A DNA stretch of 64,000 nt from assembly GCA_030017715.1 (NCBI GenBank), contig JASEIU010000002.1, positions 360,915 to 424,914 on the forward strand, given 5' to 3'. Source of the DNA: Candidatus Saccharicenans sp. (GTDB taxonomy: Bacteria; Acidobacteriota; Aminicenantia; Aminicenantales; Saccharicenantaceae). A model generated the notes under the pieces. That model did not search any database and was not told the DNA's origin. It saw only the letters and a list, made by a program, of their open reading frames with translations. The position numbers were made by a program, and so were the translations under genes. Shown here one piece after another: positions 41,197-51,125 of the stretch. Positions within the stretch are counted from its first letter, which is position 1. Each line of letters starts with the position of its first letter.

Positions 41197-41733
41197 ATGG
41201 AATCGCTGGACCTGCTGCGGAAATTGCTGGCCGAGAAAATCTGCCTGGTCGGCATCGGCAATCATCTTCGCGGCGACGATGGCTTCGGTCCTTATTTTAT
41301 AGAAAAAATCAGGGAGAAGTCGCTTCTGCCGGAAGAGAATCTTATGACGGTTGAAGATGTGCCCGAAAATTACGCTTTCCCCATCTCGCGGAAGGACGTG
41401 GGCAGCGTGGTTTTTGTCGACGCCGTAATTCTGGAGGCGCCTCCCGGCACGGTGGTGCTGGGTCCGCTGGAAGAACTGGAAGAGGTCGGACAGATTGCTT
41501 CCACCCACAAACTATCTCTGCGTCTGACGGCCAGGGTGATTGAAGAGGCGGGCAAGAGAGTCTATCTGCTGGGAATGGTGCCCGAGACCATGGAGTTTGG
41601 CCGGGAACTGTCTCCGAAAATCAGGCGGGTTACCGACGAACTCGTTGGCCTGCTGGAAGGAATGATAAAAGATTTGAATCTGCCGGGCGCCGGCGGCCGG
41701 GGTCTGAAGCCGACAGGGAGAAAAAGCCAATGA
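41197..41733 (+). CDS. hydrogenase maturation protease (HycI family)
   Basis: LVGIGNHLRGDDGFGPYFIE, VVFVDAVILEAPPGTVVL, STHKLSLR. Confidence 0.9.
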   Translation: MESLDLLRKLLAEKICLVGIGNHLRGDDGFGPYFIEKIREKSLLPEENLMTVEDVPENYAFPISRKDVGSVVFVDAVILEAPPGTVVLGPLEELEEVGQIASTHKLSLRLTARVIEEAGKRVYLLGMVPETMEFGRELSPKIRRVTDELVGLLEGMIKDLNLPGAGGRGLKPTGRKSQ

Positions 41734-43625
41734 CCGGGGCTGAGGGTTTCTGGCTGAGTCTGATCAGCCTGGGCTTATCTTTTCTGATGGCCATCGTTCT
41801 GAGAAAAAAGGCCGGGCTTCTGCGAACAGGCGGGACTCTGCTGGTCTCTCTGAGCTGCCTGTTTCTGGCCTGGCAGTCGGTTATAATTCTCGGAGGCGGG
41901 CAGCCGGTTGAACTGGAAATCAAGACGGGAGTCTTTCATCTTCCTGTTCTCATCGACGGCCTATCGGCTCTTTTCCTGTTGCTGCTTTCGGTCTTAACCC
42001 TGGCTTCGGCCATGTTTGCTTATGGCTACTTTGAGAGAATGCCAGCCGAAAGAATCCGGAAAATTTACCTGGTCTTTCCTGTTTTCATTTTCGGGCTGAT
42101 CGGGCTCCTGACTGTTGATGACCTGGGCCCGGGCTTTGCCCTGGCCTGGCAGATGATGGCCGTTTCCTCCTATTTCCTGGTGAGATGGGGAAGGGATGAG
42201 AAATTGTCAACCAGGCCGGCCCTGACTTACCTGGGCTTTATGGAACTGGCCTGGCTGCTGGTGGCCGGGTCGGCTTTTCTGGCGCCAGGGTATCATTTTG
42301 GCGATTCCCTGGCGGTAATAGGAGAAAAGTTGAACGGCAGCAGTCCCGCAGCCGCGGCGGTGTTCTTCGGTCTTCTGTTGCTGGGCTTTGGGTTGAAGAC
42401 CGGCGTTTTTCCCCTCGGGCAGCTCTGGATACCGGGTGCCTACTCCACGGCCTCGCCCCCGGTTTCGGCTCTTCTGGCCGGAATCCTGGAAAAAACCGGG
42501 GTATTTGGACTGATCCGAGTCTTTTTCTTCGTGGCCAGAGAAGCCGGAACCGTTTTTGAGGCCCGACTGTGGGGCAGAGCGCTGCTGGTCGCCGGAACCC
42601 TGACCCTTTTCATCGGGACGGTTCAGGCGATAAAACAGAGCGATTACTTAAAACTTCTGGCCTACAGCTCGATCGGACAGGTTGGTTATATCCTGTTCGC
42701 TCTTGGCAGCAGCCTGGTGGCCCTGGCTTCAGACTCGATGCCGGCTCGCTCGCTGGCCACGGTCATTTTTATAGGCGCTATTTACCACTCTCTCAACCAC
42801 GGGGTTTTCAAAAGTCTGCTTTTCCTGACAGGAGGAAGCCTGCTCTATGCCACCGGGAGCCGCGACTTAAACCGGCTGGGCGGGCTCCTGGCCGCGATGC
42901 CGGTGACCGGAATCCTGGCGGCCCTGGCCTCCTATTCGATCGCCGGGATGCCGGCTTCCAGCGGCTTTACGAGCAAGTGGCTGATGATTTCCGGAAATTT
43001 TCTGGCCGGGCGGAGCGATCTGTTGTTAACTTTCTCCGGCATCGTGGCTCTGTTCACGGCCGCTTTCACCCTCGCCTGTTACGTGAAATTTTTCGGGCTG
43101 GCTTTCACCTCAGCCGGAGCCGGCTGGAAATTGAAAAAAGAAATAAGAGAAGTCCCATCCTCCCTGCTGGTGCCCAAGGTATTTCTGATGCTGATCTGTC
43201 TGAGCCAGGCCTTTTGGCCGCAGTTTTATGTAAAGCTCATTAACCGTTCGCTTCTTGCTGCTCAAGACTTCCTGCTGGCCGGTTCGGCGGTTGAGGCCCT
43301 TCAGGGCGACCGGTCCGGGTTGAAAATTGTTAAAAATTCAGGGGTTCTGGCTGCTGCCTCTCCGCTCCTGATGCTGCTCCTGATTCTGGCTCTGGTTCTT
43401 CTGGCCCGCTGGTTGAGGCAGGCCGGCGGTTCAGGCCAGGTCCGGGTCCCGGCCTGGCTGTGCGGCTATCAGGAATTGAATCAGGACAATGTTTATGCCG
43501 ACCGGAACATGTTTTCTGACCTGAAGAAATTTTTCAGGTGGACCGGAGCCAACGATAATCGGGTAGTTGAGGACGATGAAAGTATTGACCGGGCTTCTCC
43601 GGAGGAAAAAGAGGTAATTACATGA
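41730..43625 (+). CDS. proton-conducting (NuoL/HycC/HyfB-type) hydrogenase membrane subunit
   Basis: Polytopic; IKQSDYLKLLAYSSIGQVGYILFALG, YHSLNHGVFKSLLFLTGGSLLY, GMPASSGFTSKW. Confidence 0.93.
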   Translation: MTGAEGFWLSLISLGLSFLMAIVLRKKAGLLRTGGTLLVSLSCLFLAWQSVIILGGGQPVELEIKTGVFHLPVLIDGLSALFLLLLSVLTLASAMFAYGYFERMPAERIRKIYLVFPVFIFGLIGLLTVDDLGPGFALAWQMMAVSSYFLVRWGRDEKLSTRPALTYLGFMELAWLLVAGSAFLAPGYHFGDSLAVIGEKLNGSSPAAAAVFFGLLLLGFGLKTGVFPLGQLWIPGAYSTASPPVSALLAGILEKTGVFGLIRVFFFVAREAGTVFEARLWGRALLVAGTLTLFIGTVQAIKQSDYLKLLAYSSIGQVGYILFALGSSLVALASDSMPARSLATVIFIGAIYHSLNHGVFKSLLFLTGGSLLYATGSRDLNRLGGLLAAMPVTGILAALASYSIAGMPASSGFTSKWLMISGNFLAGRSDLLLTFSGIVALFTAAFTLACYVKFFGLAFTSAGAGWKLKKEIREVPSSLLVPKVFLMLICLSQAFWPQFYVKLINRSLLAAQDFLLAGSAVEALQGDRSGLKIVKNSGVLAAASPLLMLLLILALVLLARWLRQAGGSGQVRVPAWLCGYQELNQDNVYADRNMFSDLKKFFRWTGANDNRVVEDDESIDRASPEEKEVIT

Positions 43626-45313
43626 GCCGCGCCGAAGAACTCAGCCGCCGCCTGAGAGAAGAACTGGGCAATCTGGTGCTGGACCTGGAGACCGGCACTC
43701 CGGGCCGTCTCTTTATTGATGTCAGTAAAGAGGCCTTGGGGAAAGTTGCCGCCAGCCTGAAAAACCAGGGGGCCAGGTATCAGGCGGCCGTGGCTTACGA
43801 TGCCAGAAAAACAGGTCAGGGATTTGGGCTGATCCATACTTTTGCTTTTGACAGGGATTCTCTGCTGGTGGCCGTCAGGACTTTTGCTCCAGAAGACGAC
43901 CCGGAGTTTGAATCGATAACGCCTTTAATTCCCGGCGCCGGCTGGTCAGAAAGAGAATACATCGACCTGCTGGGGCTGAAGTTTAAGAATCATCCCGAAC
44001 CCAGGCGGCTGGTTCTCTCCGATGACTGGCCGGAAGGCATTCATCCTCTTCGCCGGGATGTGCCCCACGACCTGATGCCCCCCGCGGCCGAAGAGGTGGC
44101 CTTCAGGCTGGAGAAAGCGCCGGCCGGCACGTCGATCATTCCCTTCGGGCCCTTCCACGCCAGCCTGCATGAACCGGCGCATTTTTCGGTCTATGTCGAC
44201 GGTGAGGACATCAAAGGCTGTGAATACCGCGGTTTTATGACTCATCGCGGTATAGAGAAGCTGGCCCAGACCGAGCTGACTTATAATGAAGTGCCCTTTG
44301 TGGCCGAAAGAATCTGCGGAATCTGCGGTTCGGTGCATTCAGTGAATTATGCCCAGGCTGTGGAAGCGGCGGCCGGTTTGAAGATTCCCCGCCGGGCGGA
44401 ATTCATCAGAACGGTGATGCTGGAAATAGAAAGGTTGCACTCCCACCTTCTCTGGCTGGGGGTGGCCGGCCATCTGATCGGCTTTGACACGGTTTTCATG
44501 CAGAGCTGGCGGATAAGAGAAAAAATCATGTGGCTGGCCGAGAAGATAACCGGAAACCGCAAAACCTACGGAATGGTAATCATCGGCGGAGTTCGCCGGG
44601 ATATCGAGCGGCAGAGGGCGTCGGAAATCAGGGTCGTCCTGACCGAAGTGGAAAAAGAGATGCTGGCGCTGGAGAAAGCCATACTTAAAGATAAAGCAAT
44701 CCACAAAAGGACAAAAGGTGTCGGCCATCTTTCAAAAGAAGCAGCCGTTAGCTGGAATCTGGTCGGCCCGGTGGCCAGGGCCCGCGGACTGGCCATCGAC
44801 GTCAGAAAAGACCATCCCTATGCGGCTTATGATGAAGTTGACTTTGAGGTGGTGACGGCCGACAGCTGCGATGTCTGGGGCACTCTGGTGGTAAGGGTGA
44901 AAGAAGTCTATGAGGCCATCAGAATAATTAATCAGTGCCTGGATAAACTGGGCCGGTTGCCTGAACACGAGCCGCTCTCCCTGGTCCTGGAAGGTCCGGT
45001 TCCTTCCGGTCGCCAGGGCCTGTCGGTGGTTGAAGCTCCAAGGGGCGAAGCCGTCCATTATGTGCTCACCGGCGACGATAACCGGCCGGAACGCTGGCGG
45101 GTGAGGGCGCCCACCTATGCCCATCTTCAGGCCGTTCCGGACATGCTCCTCAACAACAAGCTGGCCGACTTCCCGATCATAGTCGGGCAGATTGACCCGT
45201 GCATTTCCTGCACCGATCGGGTGCTGGTGATCAAGCTGGGCCAGGGAAGAGCAGAGCTGCTTCAAAAGCAGGAACTGGAGAGAATTTCCAGGAGCAGGAG
45301 GAAGGAAAGATGA
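43622..45313 (+). CDS. group 4 [NiFe] hydrogenase large subunit (HycE-like; NuoC+NuoD fusion)
   Basis: ERICGICGSVHSVNY (L1) and DPCISCTDR (L2) Ni-ligating Cys pairs; N-terminal NuoC-like domain. Confidence 0.95.
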   Translation: MSRAEELSRRLREELGNLVLDLETGTPGRLFIDVSKEALGKVAASLKNQGARYQAAVAYDARKTGQGFGLIHTFAFDRDSLLVAVRTFAPEDDPEFESITPLIPGAGWSEREYIDLLGLKFKNHPEPRRLVLSDDWPEGIHPLRRDVPHDLMPPAAEEVAFRLEKAPAGTSIIPFGPFHASLHEPAHFSVYVDGEDIKGCEYRGFMTHRGIEKLAQTELTYNEVPFVAERICGICGSVHSVNYAQAVEAAAGLKIPRRAEFIRTVMLEIERLHSHLLWLGVAGHLIGFDTVFMQSWRIREKIMWLAEKITGNRKTYGMVIIGGVRRDIERQRASEIRVVLTEVEKEMLALEKAILKDKAIHKRTKGVGHLSKEAAVSWNLVGPVARARGLAIDVRKDHPYAAYDEVDFEVVTADSCDVWGTLVVRVKEVYEAIRIINQCLDKLGRLPEHEPLSLVLEGPVPSGRQGLSVVEAPRGEAVHYVLTGDDNRPERWRVRAPTYAHLQAVPDMLLNNKLADFPIIVGQIDPCISCTDRVLVIKLGQGRAELLQKQELERISRSRRKER

Positions 45314-46209
45314 AGGTGGCGGCAGTTTTCATCAACCTCCTTTATTTCCTTCTGCTGGCGCCCTTGCTTGAAGGAGTAATGCGAAAAATCACCGCCAGAA
45401 TTCAGTCCAGACAGGGACCGCCGCTCTATCAGCCCTACCTTGACCTTATCAAGCTTCTCGGCAAGGAAAATCTGAATGCCGCCGGGCACCGGGCTTTCCG
45501 GCTGGCGCCGCTGCTGGCTTTCGCTTCCATCCTGGCGGTGGTGGCTCTCCTGCCCTTCGGGGGCGGCTCCAATTTTCTGGCTCATTCCTCGGACCTGATG
45601 ACCCTGATTTACTTTCTGACTCTGAGCGGCTTCGCCGTCCTGCTGGGGGCCCTGGCCAGCGGCAATCCTTTTGCCAGCGTGGGGGCCAGCCGGGAGATGA
45701 TGACCATCATCATGTTGGAGCCGGTTCTGGCTATGACCTTGATTCTGGGCGCTGTAAGGAGCGGAAGTTTCAGCCTGGCGGAGGCCCTCGGGGGAGTGGC
45801 TGCCCCCGGAGAGCTTTCTTACTTTTTGATGCTGGCGGTTTTTCTCGTGGCTCTGCAGGCTTTTGTTTCCAGACAGCCTTTTGATATTCCAGAAGCCGAA
45901 GTTGAGATTCTGGAGGGCCCTTATATGGAATACAGCGGACCCGATTATGCCCTGTTTCGTTATGCTCTTAATATAAAAAGAATGTTTTACGGCTGGCTGC
46001 TGGCGGCCGGATTCCTGGGGTCCTGGCTTCCCGGCAACCTGATTCTGAGCTGGCTGGTGCAGACGATCCTGATTCTTCTGATATTCGTGGCCATATCGGT
46101 GGTCGGGGCTACCCACCCGCGCTACCGGATGGACCAGGCCTTGAAATATTATGCGGTTCTGATGATTCTGGCCCTGATAGCGGTCGGATTCGGGGTGAAG
46201 GGCTGGTGA
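45310..46209 (+). CDS. NuoH/HycD-like hydrogenase membrane subunit
   Basis: LEGVMRKITARIQSRQGPPLYQPYLDLIKLLGKE, RQPFDIPEAEVEILEGPYMEYSGPDYALFR. Confidence 0.94.
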   Translation: MKVAAVFINLLYFLLLAPLLEGVMRKITARIQSRQGPPLYQPYLDLIKLLGKENLNAAGHRAFRLAPLLAFASILAVVALLPFGGGSNFLAHSSDLMTLIYFLTLSGFAVLLGALASGNPFASVGASREMMTIIMLEPVLAMTLILGAVRSGSFSLAEALGGVAAPGELSYFLMLAVFLVALQAFVSRQPFDIPEAEVEILEGPYMEYSGPDYALFRYALNIKRMFYGWLLAAGFLGSWLPGNLILSWLVQTILILLIFVAISVVGATHPRYRMDQALKYYAVLMILALIAVGFGVKGW

Positions 46210-46241
46210 AATGAGCAATAAACTGGCATGGGAAGAAGAAA

Positions 46242-46787
46242 ATGTGGCTCTGGAATAAAATCAAACAACTGGCGATTTCCTTCAGGGCGGGCAAGGTGAC
46301 CCTGGGTTATCCCTTTGAGCCCAGGCCGGCGCCTGAAGGTTTCCGCGGCCAGCCGGTCTGGGATCATACCAGGTGCATAGGCTGCGCCGGCTGCGCCAAT
46401 CACTGCCCGGCCCGGACGATTTTTCTCAGGGATATCTGCCAGGAGGTCAGGATTCTTCTTTATGATTCATCCCGGTGCACTTACTGCGGCCGCTGCGCCG
46501 ACCTCTGTCCGGAGAAGGCGATAACCATGAGCCAGAATTTCGAGCTGGCCACCGATAACCGGCAGGACATCACCCAGACCATTGAACTGTTCATGATGAC
46601 CTGCCAGCGCTGCGGCCGCTGCTACGACCTGGAGATTAAGAATTACCTGGATAAACTGAGTTCGCTCGGTTACCGTTACGATTGCCTGGAAGTAAGGAAG
46701 GTAATTCACCGGGCCACAGCCGACTTCTCCCCGGATATGCTGGAAAAAACCAGTTCGTACCAGAGACCTGATAGCCTGGAGAAATGA
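46242..46787 (+). CDS. NuoI/HycF-like 2[4Fe-4S] ferredoxin subunit
   Basis: CIGCAGCANHCPARTI, CTYCGRCADLCPEKAI, plus an extra CQRCGRC. Confidence 0.92.
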   Translation: MWLWNKIKQLAISFRAGKVTLGYPFEPRPAPEGFRGQPVWDHTRCIGCAGCANHCPARTIFLRDICQEVRILLYDSSRCTYCGRCADLCPEKAITMSQNFELATDNRQDITQTIELFMMTCQRCGRCYDLEIKNYLDKLSSLGYRYDCLEVRKVIHRATADFSPDMLEKTSSYQRPDSLEK

Positions 46788-47374
46788 CCATGTTGAAAAA
46801 GCTATCCCGGAGAGCCTTCCGCCGTTCCCTCTGGGTTTACCACTGCAACAGCGGAGCCTGCAACGGCTGCGACATAGAGATTCTTAATGTGCTTACCCCG
46901 TATTATGATGTGGAAAGATTTGGCATCAGGCTGGTCGGCTCCCCCCGCCACGCTGACGCTATTCTCCTGTCCGGGGCAGTAACCAGGCCGACGCTGCCGC
47001 TGGTCAAAAAAGTTTATCAGGCAGTGCCGGCTCCCAAGCTGGTCTTTGCCGTCGGTTCCTGCGCCATCGGCGGCGGCTGCTGGTATGATACCTACAACGT
47101 AACCGGAGGCGGGGAAAAAGCCATTCCGGTAAATTATTTTATACCGGGCTGCCCGCCCCGGCCGGAGGCCATTATTTATGGGGTGGCCCTGGCCCTCGGG
47201 CTGGTGGACAAGAAAGTGGTTCCGGTAGAGCTCAAGCAGATGGAGTTTCCGGTGGATATGTACCGATGGCAGCGTCTGCTGGAAACCAACAATGTAATTT
47301 ATAAATTGTTGGGCGAAGAGGATGACCGTCTGAATTTCGGAGGAAAGCGAGATGGCCAGGATTCTGCTGGTTGA
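46784..47374 (+). CDS. NuoB/HycG-like hydrogenase small subunit
   Basis: NSGACNGCDIEIL, GSCAIGGG, GCPPRPEAI. Confidence 0.95.
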   Translation: MTMLKKLSRRAFRRSLWVYHCNSGACNGCDIEILNVLTPYYDVERFGIRLVGSPRHADAILLSGAVTRPTLPLVKKVYQAVPAPKLVFAVGSCAIGGGCWYDTYNVTGGGEKAIPVNYFIPGCPPRPEAIIYGVALALGLVDKKVVPVELKQMEFPVDMYRWQRLLETNNVIYKLLGEEDDRLNFGGKRDGQDSAG

Positions 47375-47762
47375 CGACGACCGGGACCTGACCGAAAGTC
47401 TCGGCCAGGTTCTCCGGGTTGCGGGTTATCAAGTCGAAGTAGCCCACAGCGCGGCGGAAGGCTTGAAAAAATTGCCGGAGGTTAAGCCGGACCTGATGGT
47501 CCTGGACGTCATGATGGAGACCGACACCGCCGGTTTTGAGGCGGTCTATAAAATCAGGAGTGAACGACCGGATTCAAAATACAGAGAATTCAGGGACATT
47601 CCCATCATCATTCTGACAGCCATCGACCAGGTTACCAATTCCCGCTTCTCCCTTGACCAGGAAGAGAGCTTTCTACCCGGTCACAATGAATTTCTGACCA
47701 AGCCGGTTGAAGTCGAAGAACTGCTGGAGAAAATTAAGTTGGCCCTGGAACAGAGAAAATGA
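47352..47762 (+). CDS. stand-alone response regulator receiver protein
   Basis: ARILLVDDDRDLTESLG, LMVLDVMMETDTAGFEAV; overlaps the hydrogenase small-subunit gene. Confidence 0.92.
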   Translation: MARILLVDDDRDLTESLGQVLRVAGYQVEVAHSAAEGLKKLPEVKPDLMVLDVMMETDTAGFEAVYKIRSERPDSKYREFRDIPIIILTAIDQVTNSRFSLDQEESFLPGHNEFLTKPVEVEELLEKIKLALEQRK

Positions 47763-49702
47763 GACTGGAAAAGTGGTTAAAAAAAATCGACCACCTCAGG
47801 TCAACCCTGAGGTTCAAGCTGATTTTCGGGTTGCTGACTATAGTTTTTCTTATGGGTGCTCTCTCTATCTATCTCGGGGTCAGTTCGATAAACCGGAATG
47901 TCATCAGGGAAGCCTATGATAATGTCAGAAACAGTCTTAAAGCCATCTCGGACCTCTATCAGGAAGAAATCAGAAATAGAGCCGGCCTGATTGAATATCT
48001 GGCCCGGACCTCGGAAATAGTCAACGCCACGGCCTCAGGCCAGCGAGACTACCTATACGAAAAGCTGATCCAGATAAAAGAAGAGTTCGGTTTTGATATA
48101 GTCAACGTGGTCAAACCGGACGGCACCATCCTGGTCAGGGCCAATAATTTTGAAGCTTACGGAGACAGTGTTATCGATTATAAATATATAAAATGGGTCC
48201 TGACCAACAGGAAACCGGCGGCTGGCACCGGCATTCTGGGCTATGAGAACGTAAGAAGAGAAGGACCGGAACTGGCCGAGAGAACTCTGATCAATATAGT
48301 TCCCACTCCGAAAGCTCGAACCCGGCGGCATGAAATGGAAGAAAGAGCCCTGGTCATGAAAACCGTCTCGCCGATTTTTCAGCGCGGCCGCCTGGTGGGG
48401 GTTCTTTACGCGGCCGTGGTTCTGAATAACAACGACCGGTTCGTCGACCGCTTCAAAAAGCTGATTTTCAAAGAAGAAAAGATTGAGGGCAAAGACGTCG
48501 GCACCATAACCATTTTTATAGATGACGTGAGAGTGGCCACCAACGTGGTCGACCTGACCGGCCGGCGGGCCGTCGGCACCCTGGTTTCCGAGGAAGTTTT
48601 CCGGGAGGTCTTCGAGCAGGGAAAAGACTGGCTGGGACGGGCCTTTGTGGTCAGCGACTACTATCTTTCTGGTTACACCCGCCTGACCGATATCGAAAAC
48701 CAGCCCGTTGGCATGCTCTACGTGGGCATTCTGGAAGACAAGTTTACGCGGCTGCTGTGGCGGACAGCCATCCTTTATTTTCTGCTGATTTTCTTGATGA
48801 CCGGGCTGGCTTTCTATATCTCCACCAAACTGGTGAATCTCTATACCCGACCGATAAACCACCTGATTGAAGCCACGGCCGAGATCGCCCGCGGCAATTA
48901 TCACCTGGTGGACGTTTCGCCCGGAGAAAGCGCGGAAATCAGAGAAGTGGCAGAATATTTTAATGAGATGGTCAGGGCCATTGAAGACCGGGACCGGCGG
49001 CTTAAAGAGCTGGCCGAGAAGACGATTCTGAGGTCGGAAAAGCTGGCCTCGGTCGGCCGGCTGGCTTCGGGCATTGCCCACGAAATCAACAATCCCCTGA
49101 CCGGGATTCTAACCTACAGCAGCCTGCTGCTGGAGGAAATGAAGGGCTCTCCTTACGAGGAAGATTTGAAAACGATCAAAGAAGAGACCCTGCGCTGCCG
49201 CAAAATCGTCAGGGGCCTGCTGGATTTTGCCAGGGATTACAAGCCGGAAAGGCTATCGGTCAATCTGAATTCCCTGATCGAAGAGGTCCTGGGCCTTCTG
49301 GAGAAACATGTCAATTTTCATAATATTAAAATCATAAAGAATTTTGACCCGGTGCTGCCAGAAGTTAAGGTGGATGCCGACGAGTTTCGTTCGGTGATCA
49401 ACAACCTGGCGGTGAACGCCGCCGACGCCATGCCCGAAGGAGGTCGGCTGACCGTATCTACTGCTTATGACCGCGAGCAGAATCAGGTGGTCATAAGGGT
49501 GGCCGATACCGGTGTCGGCATCAGTGAGGAGAATTTGAAAAGAATTTTTGAGCCCTTTTTCACCACCAAGGAGAAAGGAAAGGGAACCGGTTTGGGTCTG
49601 GCCATGGCTTACGGAGTGATCAAGAGGCATAACGGGACCATTGAAGTCAGGAGCCAGGTGGGCGAAGGGACCGAATTTATAATGAAACTGCCGGTCGAAT
49701 GA
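47759..49702 (+). CDS. membrane sensor histidine kinase (Cache-like sensor, HAMP, HisKA, HATPase)
   Basis: Two TM segments with periplasmic domain; [51 protein letters not shown]. Confidence 0.94.
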   Translation: MRLEKWLKKIDHLRSTLRFKLIFGLLTIVFLMGALSIYLGVSSINRNVIREAYDNVRNSLKAISDLYQEEIRNRAGLIEYLARTSEIVNATASGQRDYLYEKLIQIKEEFGFDIVNVVKPDGTILVRANNFEAYGDSVIDYKYIKWVLTNRKPAAGTGILGYENVRREGPELAERTLINIVPTPKARTRRHEMEERALVMKTVSPIFQRGRLVGVLYAAVVLNNNDRFVDRFKKLIFKEEKIEGKDVGTITIFIDDVRVATNVVDLTGRRAVGTLVSEEVFREVFEQGKDWLGRAFVVSDYYLSGYTRLTDIENQPVGMLYVGILEDKFTRLLWRTAILYFLLIFLMTGLAFYISTKLVNLYTRPINHLIEATAEIARGNYHLVDVSPGESAEIREVAEYFNEMVRAIEDRDRRLKELAEKTILRSEKLASVGRLASGIAHEINNPLTGILTYSSLLLEEMKGSPYEEDLKTIKEETLRCRKIVRGLLDFARDYKPERLSVNLNSLIEEVLGLLEKHVNFHNIKIIKNFDPVLPEVKVDADEFRSVINNLAVNAADAMPEGGRLTVSTAYDREQNQVVIRVADTGVGISEENLKRIFEPFFTTKEKGKGTGLGLAMAYGVIKRHNGTIEVRSQVGEGTEFIMKLPVE

Positions 49703-49723
49703 CCGCCGGCAGAAGGGAAAAAC

Positions 49724-50788
49724 ATGAGCAAACCAAGAATATTATTCATCGACGACGAGGAGATCGTCCTGCGGAGCTGTCGCCGGATCTTTGCCGGCGC
49801 GGACTATGAAATTGACACCGCCCTGTCCGGAGAAGAGGGCTTGAGCAAGGCTATCAACCAGGACTATGACCTCGTGGTCACCGACCTTAAGATGCCGGGA
49901 ATCGGCGGGATGGAAGTCTTGACCAGGCTGAGGAAAGTCAGGCCCGACACCACGGTCATCATCTTTACCGGCTATGCCAGCGTGGACACGGCCAGAGAAG
50001 CCCTGAAAAACGGTGCCTTTGATTACATTCCCAAACCTTTCACTCCGGAGGAGATAAGGGAAGTCATCAAAAATGCCCTGGAAGCCCGGGCCGGCAAACA
50101 GAGGACCATGCTGGACCTGATGGCCATCGTCTCCCACGAGCTCAAGAGCCCGGTCTCGGCCCTGCATACCACCGCCTCCACCCTTTATAAGGGCTATTTC
50201 GGGCAGCTTTCGCCCGAGCAGATGAAGATTCTGGAGACCATCATCCGCAACTGTGAATATCTGGAAGATATCATCCGCAGCTATCTGGACCTTTCCAGGA
50301 TGGAGTTGAACCAGCTCGATTCCTTCAAGGAAGAAATATTTTTTGTCAAGGATGTGGTGGAAGAAGTGCTGACTCTTCCGGAAATCGCCGACAACACCAA
50401 AAAGATGACCATTGTCAGGAATTTTTCTGGAGATGTCAGGATAAACGGCGATCCGCGGCTGCTGAAAATCCTGGTCAGAAATCTAATCAGCAACGCCATA
50501 AAGTACGGTAACGAAGGCACTGAAGTGAAACTTGGCCTGGAAGCAAAAAATTCCGAGATGATTTTTTCCGTTTACAACCAGGGGGTGGGCATTAATCCGG
50601 AAGACGGCCAGAGGCTCTTCCGCAAGTTTGAAAGGCTCAAACAAAAAGGAACCGAGGGCGTTAAAGGGTCGGGTCTCGGACTTTACATCTGCAAAAAGAT
50701 AGTCGACAGCCACGGTGGCCGGATCTGGTTCGAATCGGAGCCCGGCCGCTGGGTGACGTTTTATGTTAGCCTGGCGCTGGCTGCCTGA
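49724..50788 (+). CDS. REC-histidine kinase hybrid protein
   Basis: REC (ILFIDDEEIVLRSCR, LVVTDLKMPG, FDYIPKPFTPEE) then DLMAIVSHELKSPVSALHTTAS and GSGLGLYICKKIVDSHGG. Confidence 0.93.
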   Translation: MSKPRILFIDDEEIVLRSCRRIFAGADYEIDTALSGEEGLSKAINQDYDLVVTDLKMPGIGGMEVLTRLRKVRPDTTVIIFTGYASVDTAREALKNGAFDYIPKPFTPEEIREVIKNALEARAGKQRTMLDLMAIVSHELKSPVSALHTTASTLYKGYFGQLSPEQMKILETIIRNCEYLEDIIRSYLDLSRMELNQLDSFKEEIFFVKDVVEEVLTLPEIADNTKKMTIVRNFSGDVRINGDPRLLKILVRNLISNAIKYGNEGTEVKLGLEAKNSEMIFSVYNQGVGINPEDGQRLFRKFERLKQKGTEGVKGSGLGLYICKKIVDSHGGRIWFESEPGRWVTFYVSLALAA

Positions 50789-51085
50789 CCGGATAGCAAA
50801 TAATTTATCAGCTTTGGTGGAATACAGTCTCAATAATTATTTCTTTATGATTTCCGTTTCCCGGTTTTTCCAGGCTCCGCACCTTGCGGCCGGGGAACTT
50901 AATTGATAGCTCTCATTTTCCATGATTGACGGCCATAATCGCAGGTTGGTGCGACTTCGGTATTCTCAGGCCCGGGCAAGAGTTCCCCGGGCGGCTCTGT
51001 TAATGGGTATGGCAGGAGACGCGCCGTCAAAGGGTCCTCTCAACAATCTGAATCATTATGGGAACACAACCGCGATCAAGCTCAA

Positions 51086-51115
51086 TTGACAATTTAACCT
51101 TATCTTCCATATAAT
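51086..51115 (+). promoter_or_regulatory. consensus sigma70 promoter of tmRNA
   Basis: TTGACA, 18 nt, TATAAT immediately upstream of ssrA. Confidence 0.75.
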
Positions 51116-51125
51116 AATCATTGTC

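Noticed and set aside
43622-45313. Complex I NuoCD
   Set aside because: Both Ni-binding CxxC pairs and a cleavable tail are present, and the neighbours are Hyc-like with a maturation protease.
48053-49081. Long antisense ORFs (48053-49081, 45262-46218, 34956-35852, 7462-8223 and others)
   Set aside because: They lie opposite well-supported conserved genes and show shadow-type composition with no recognisable family.
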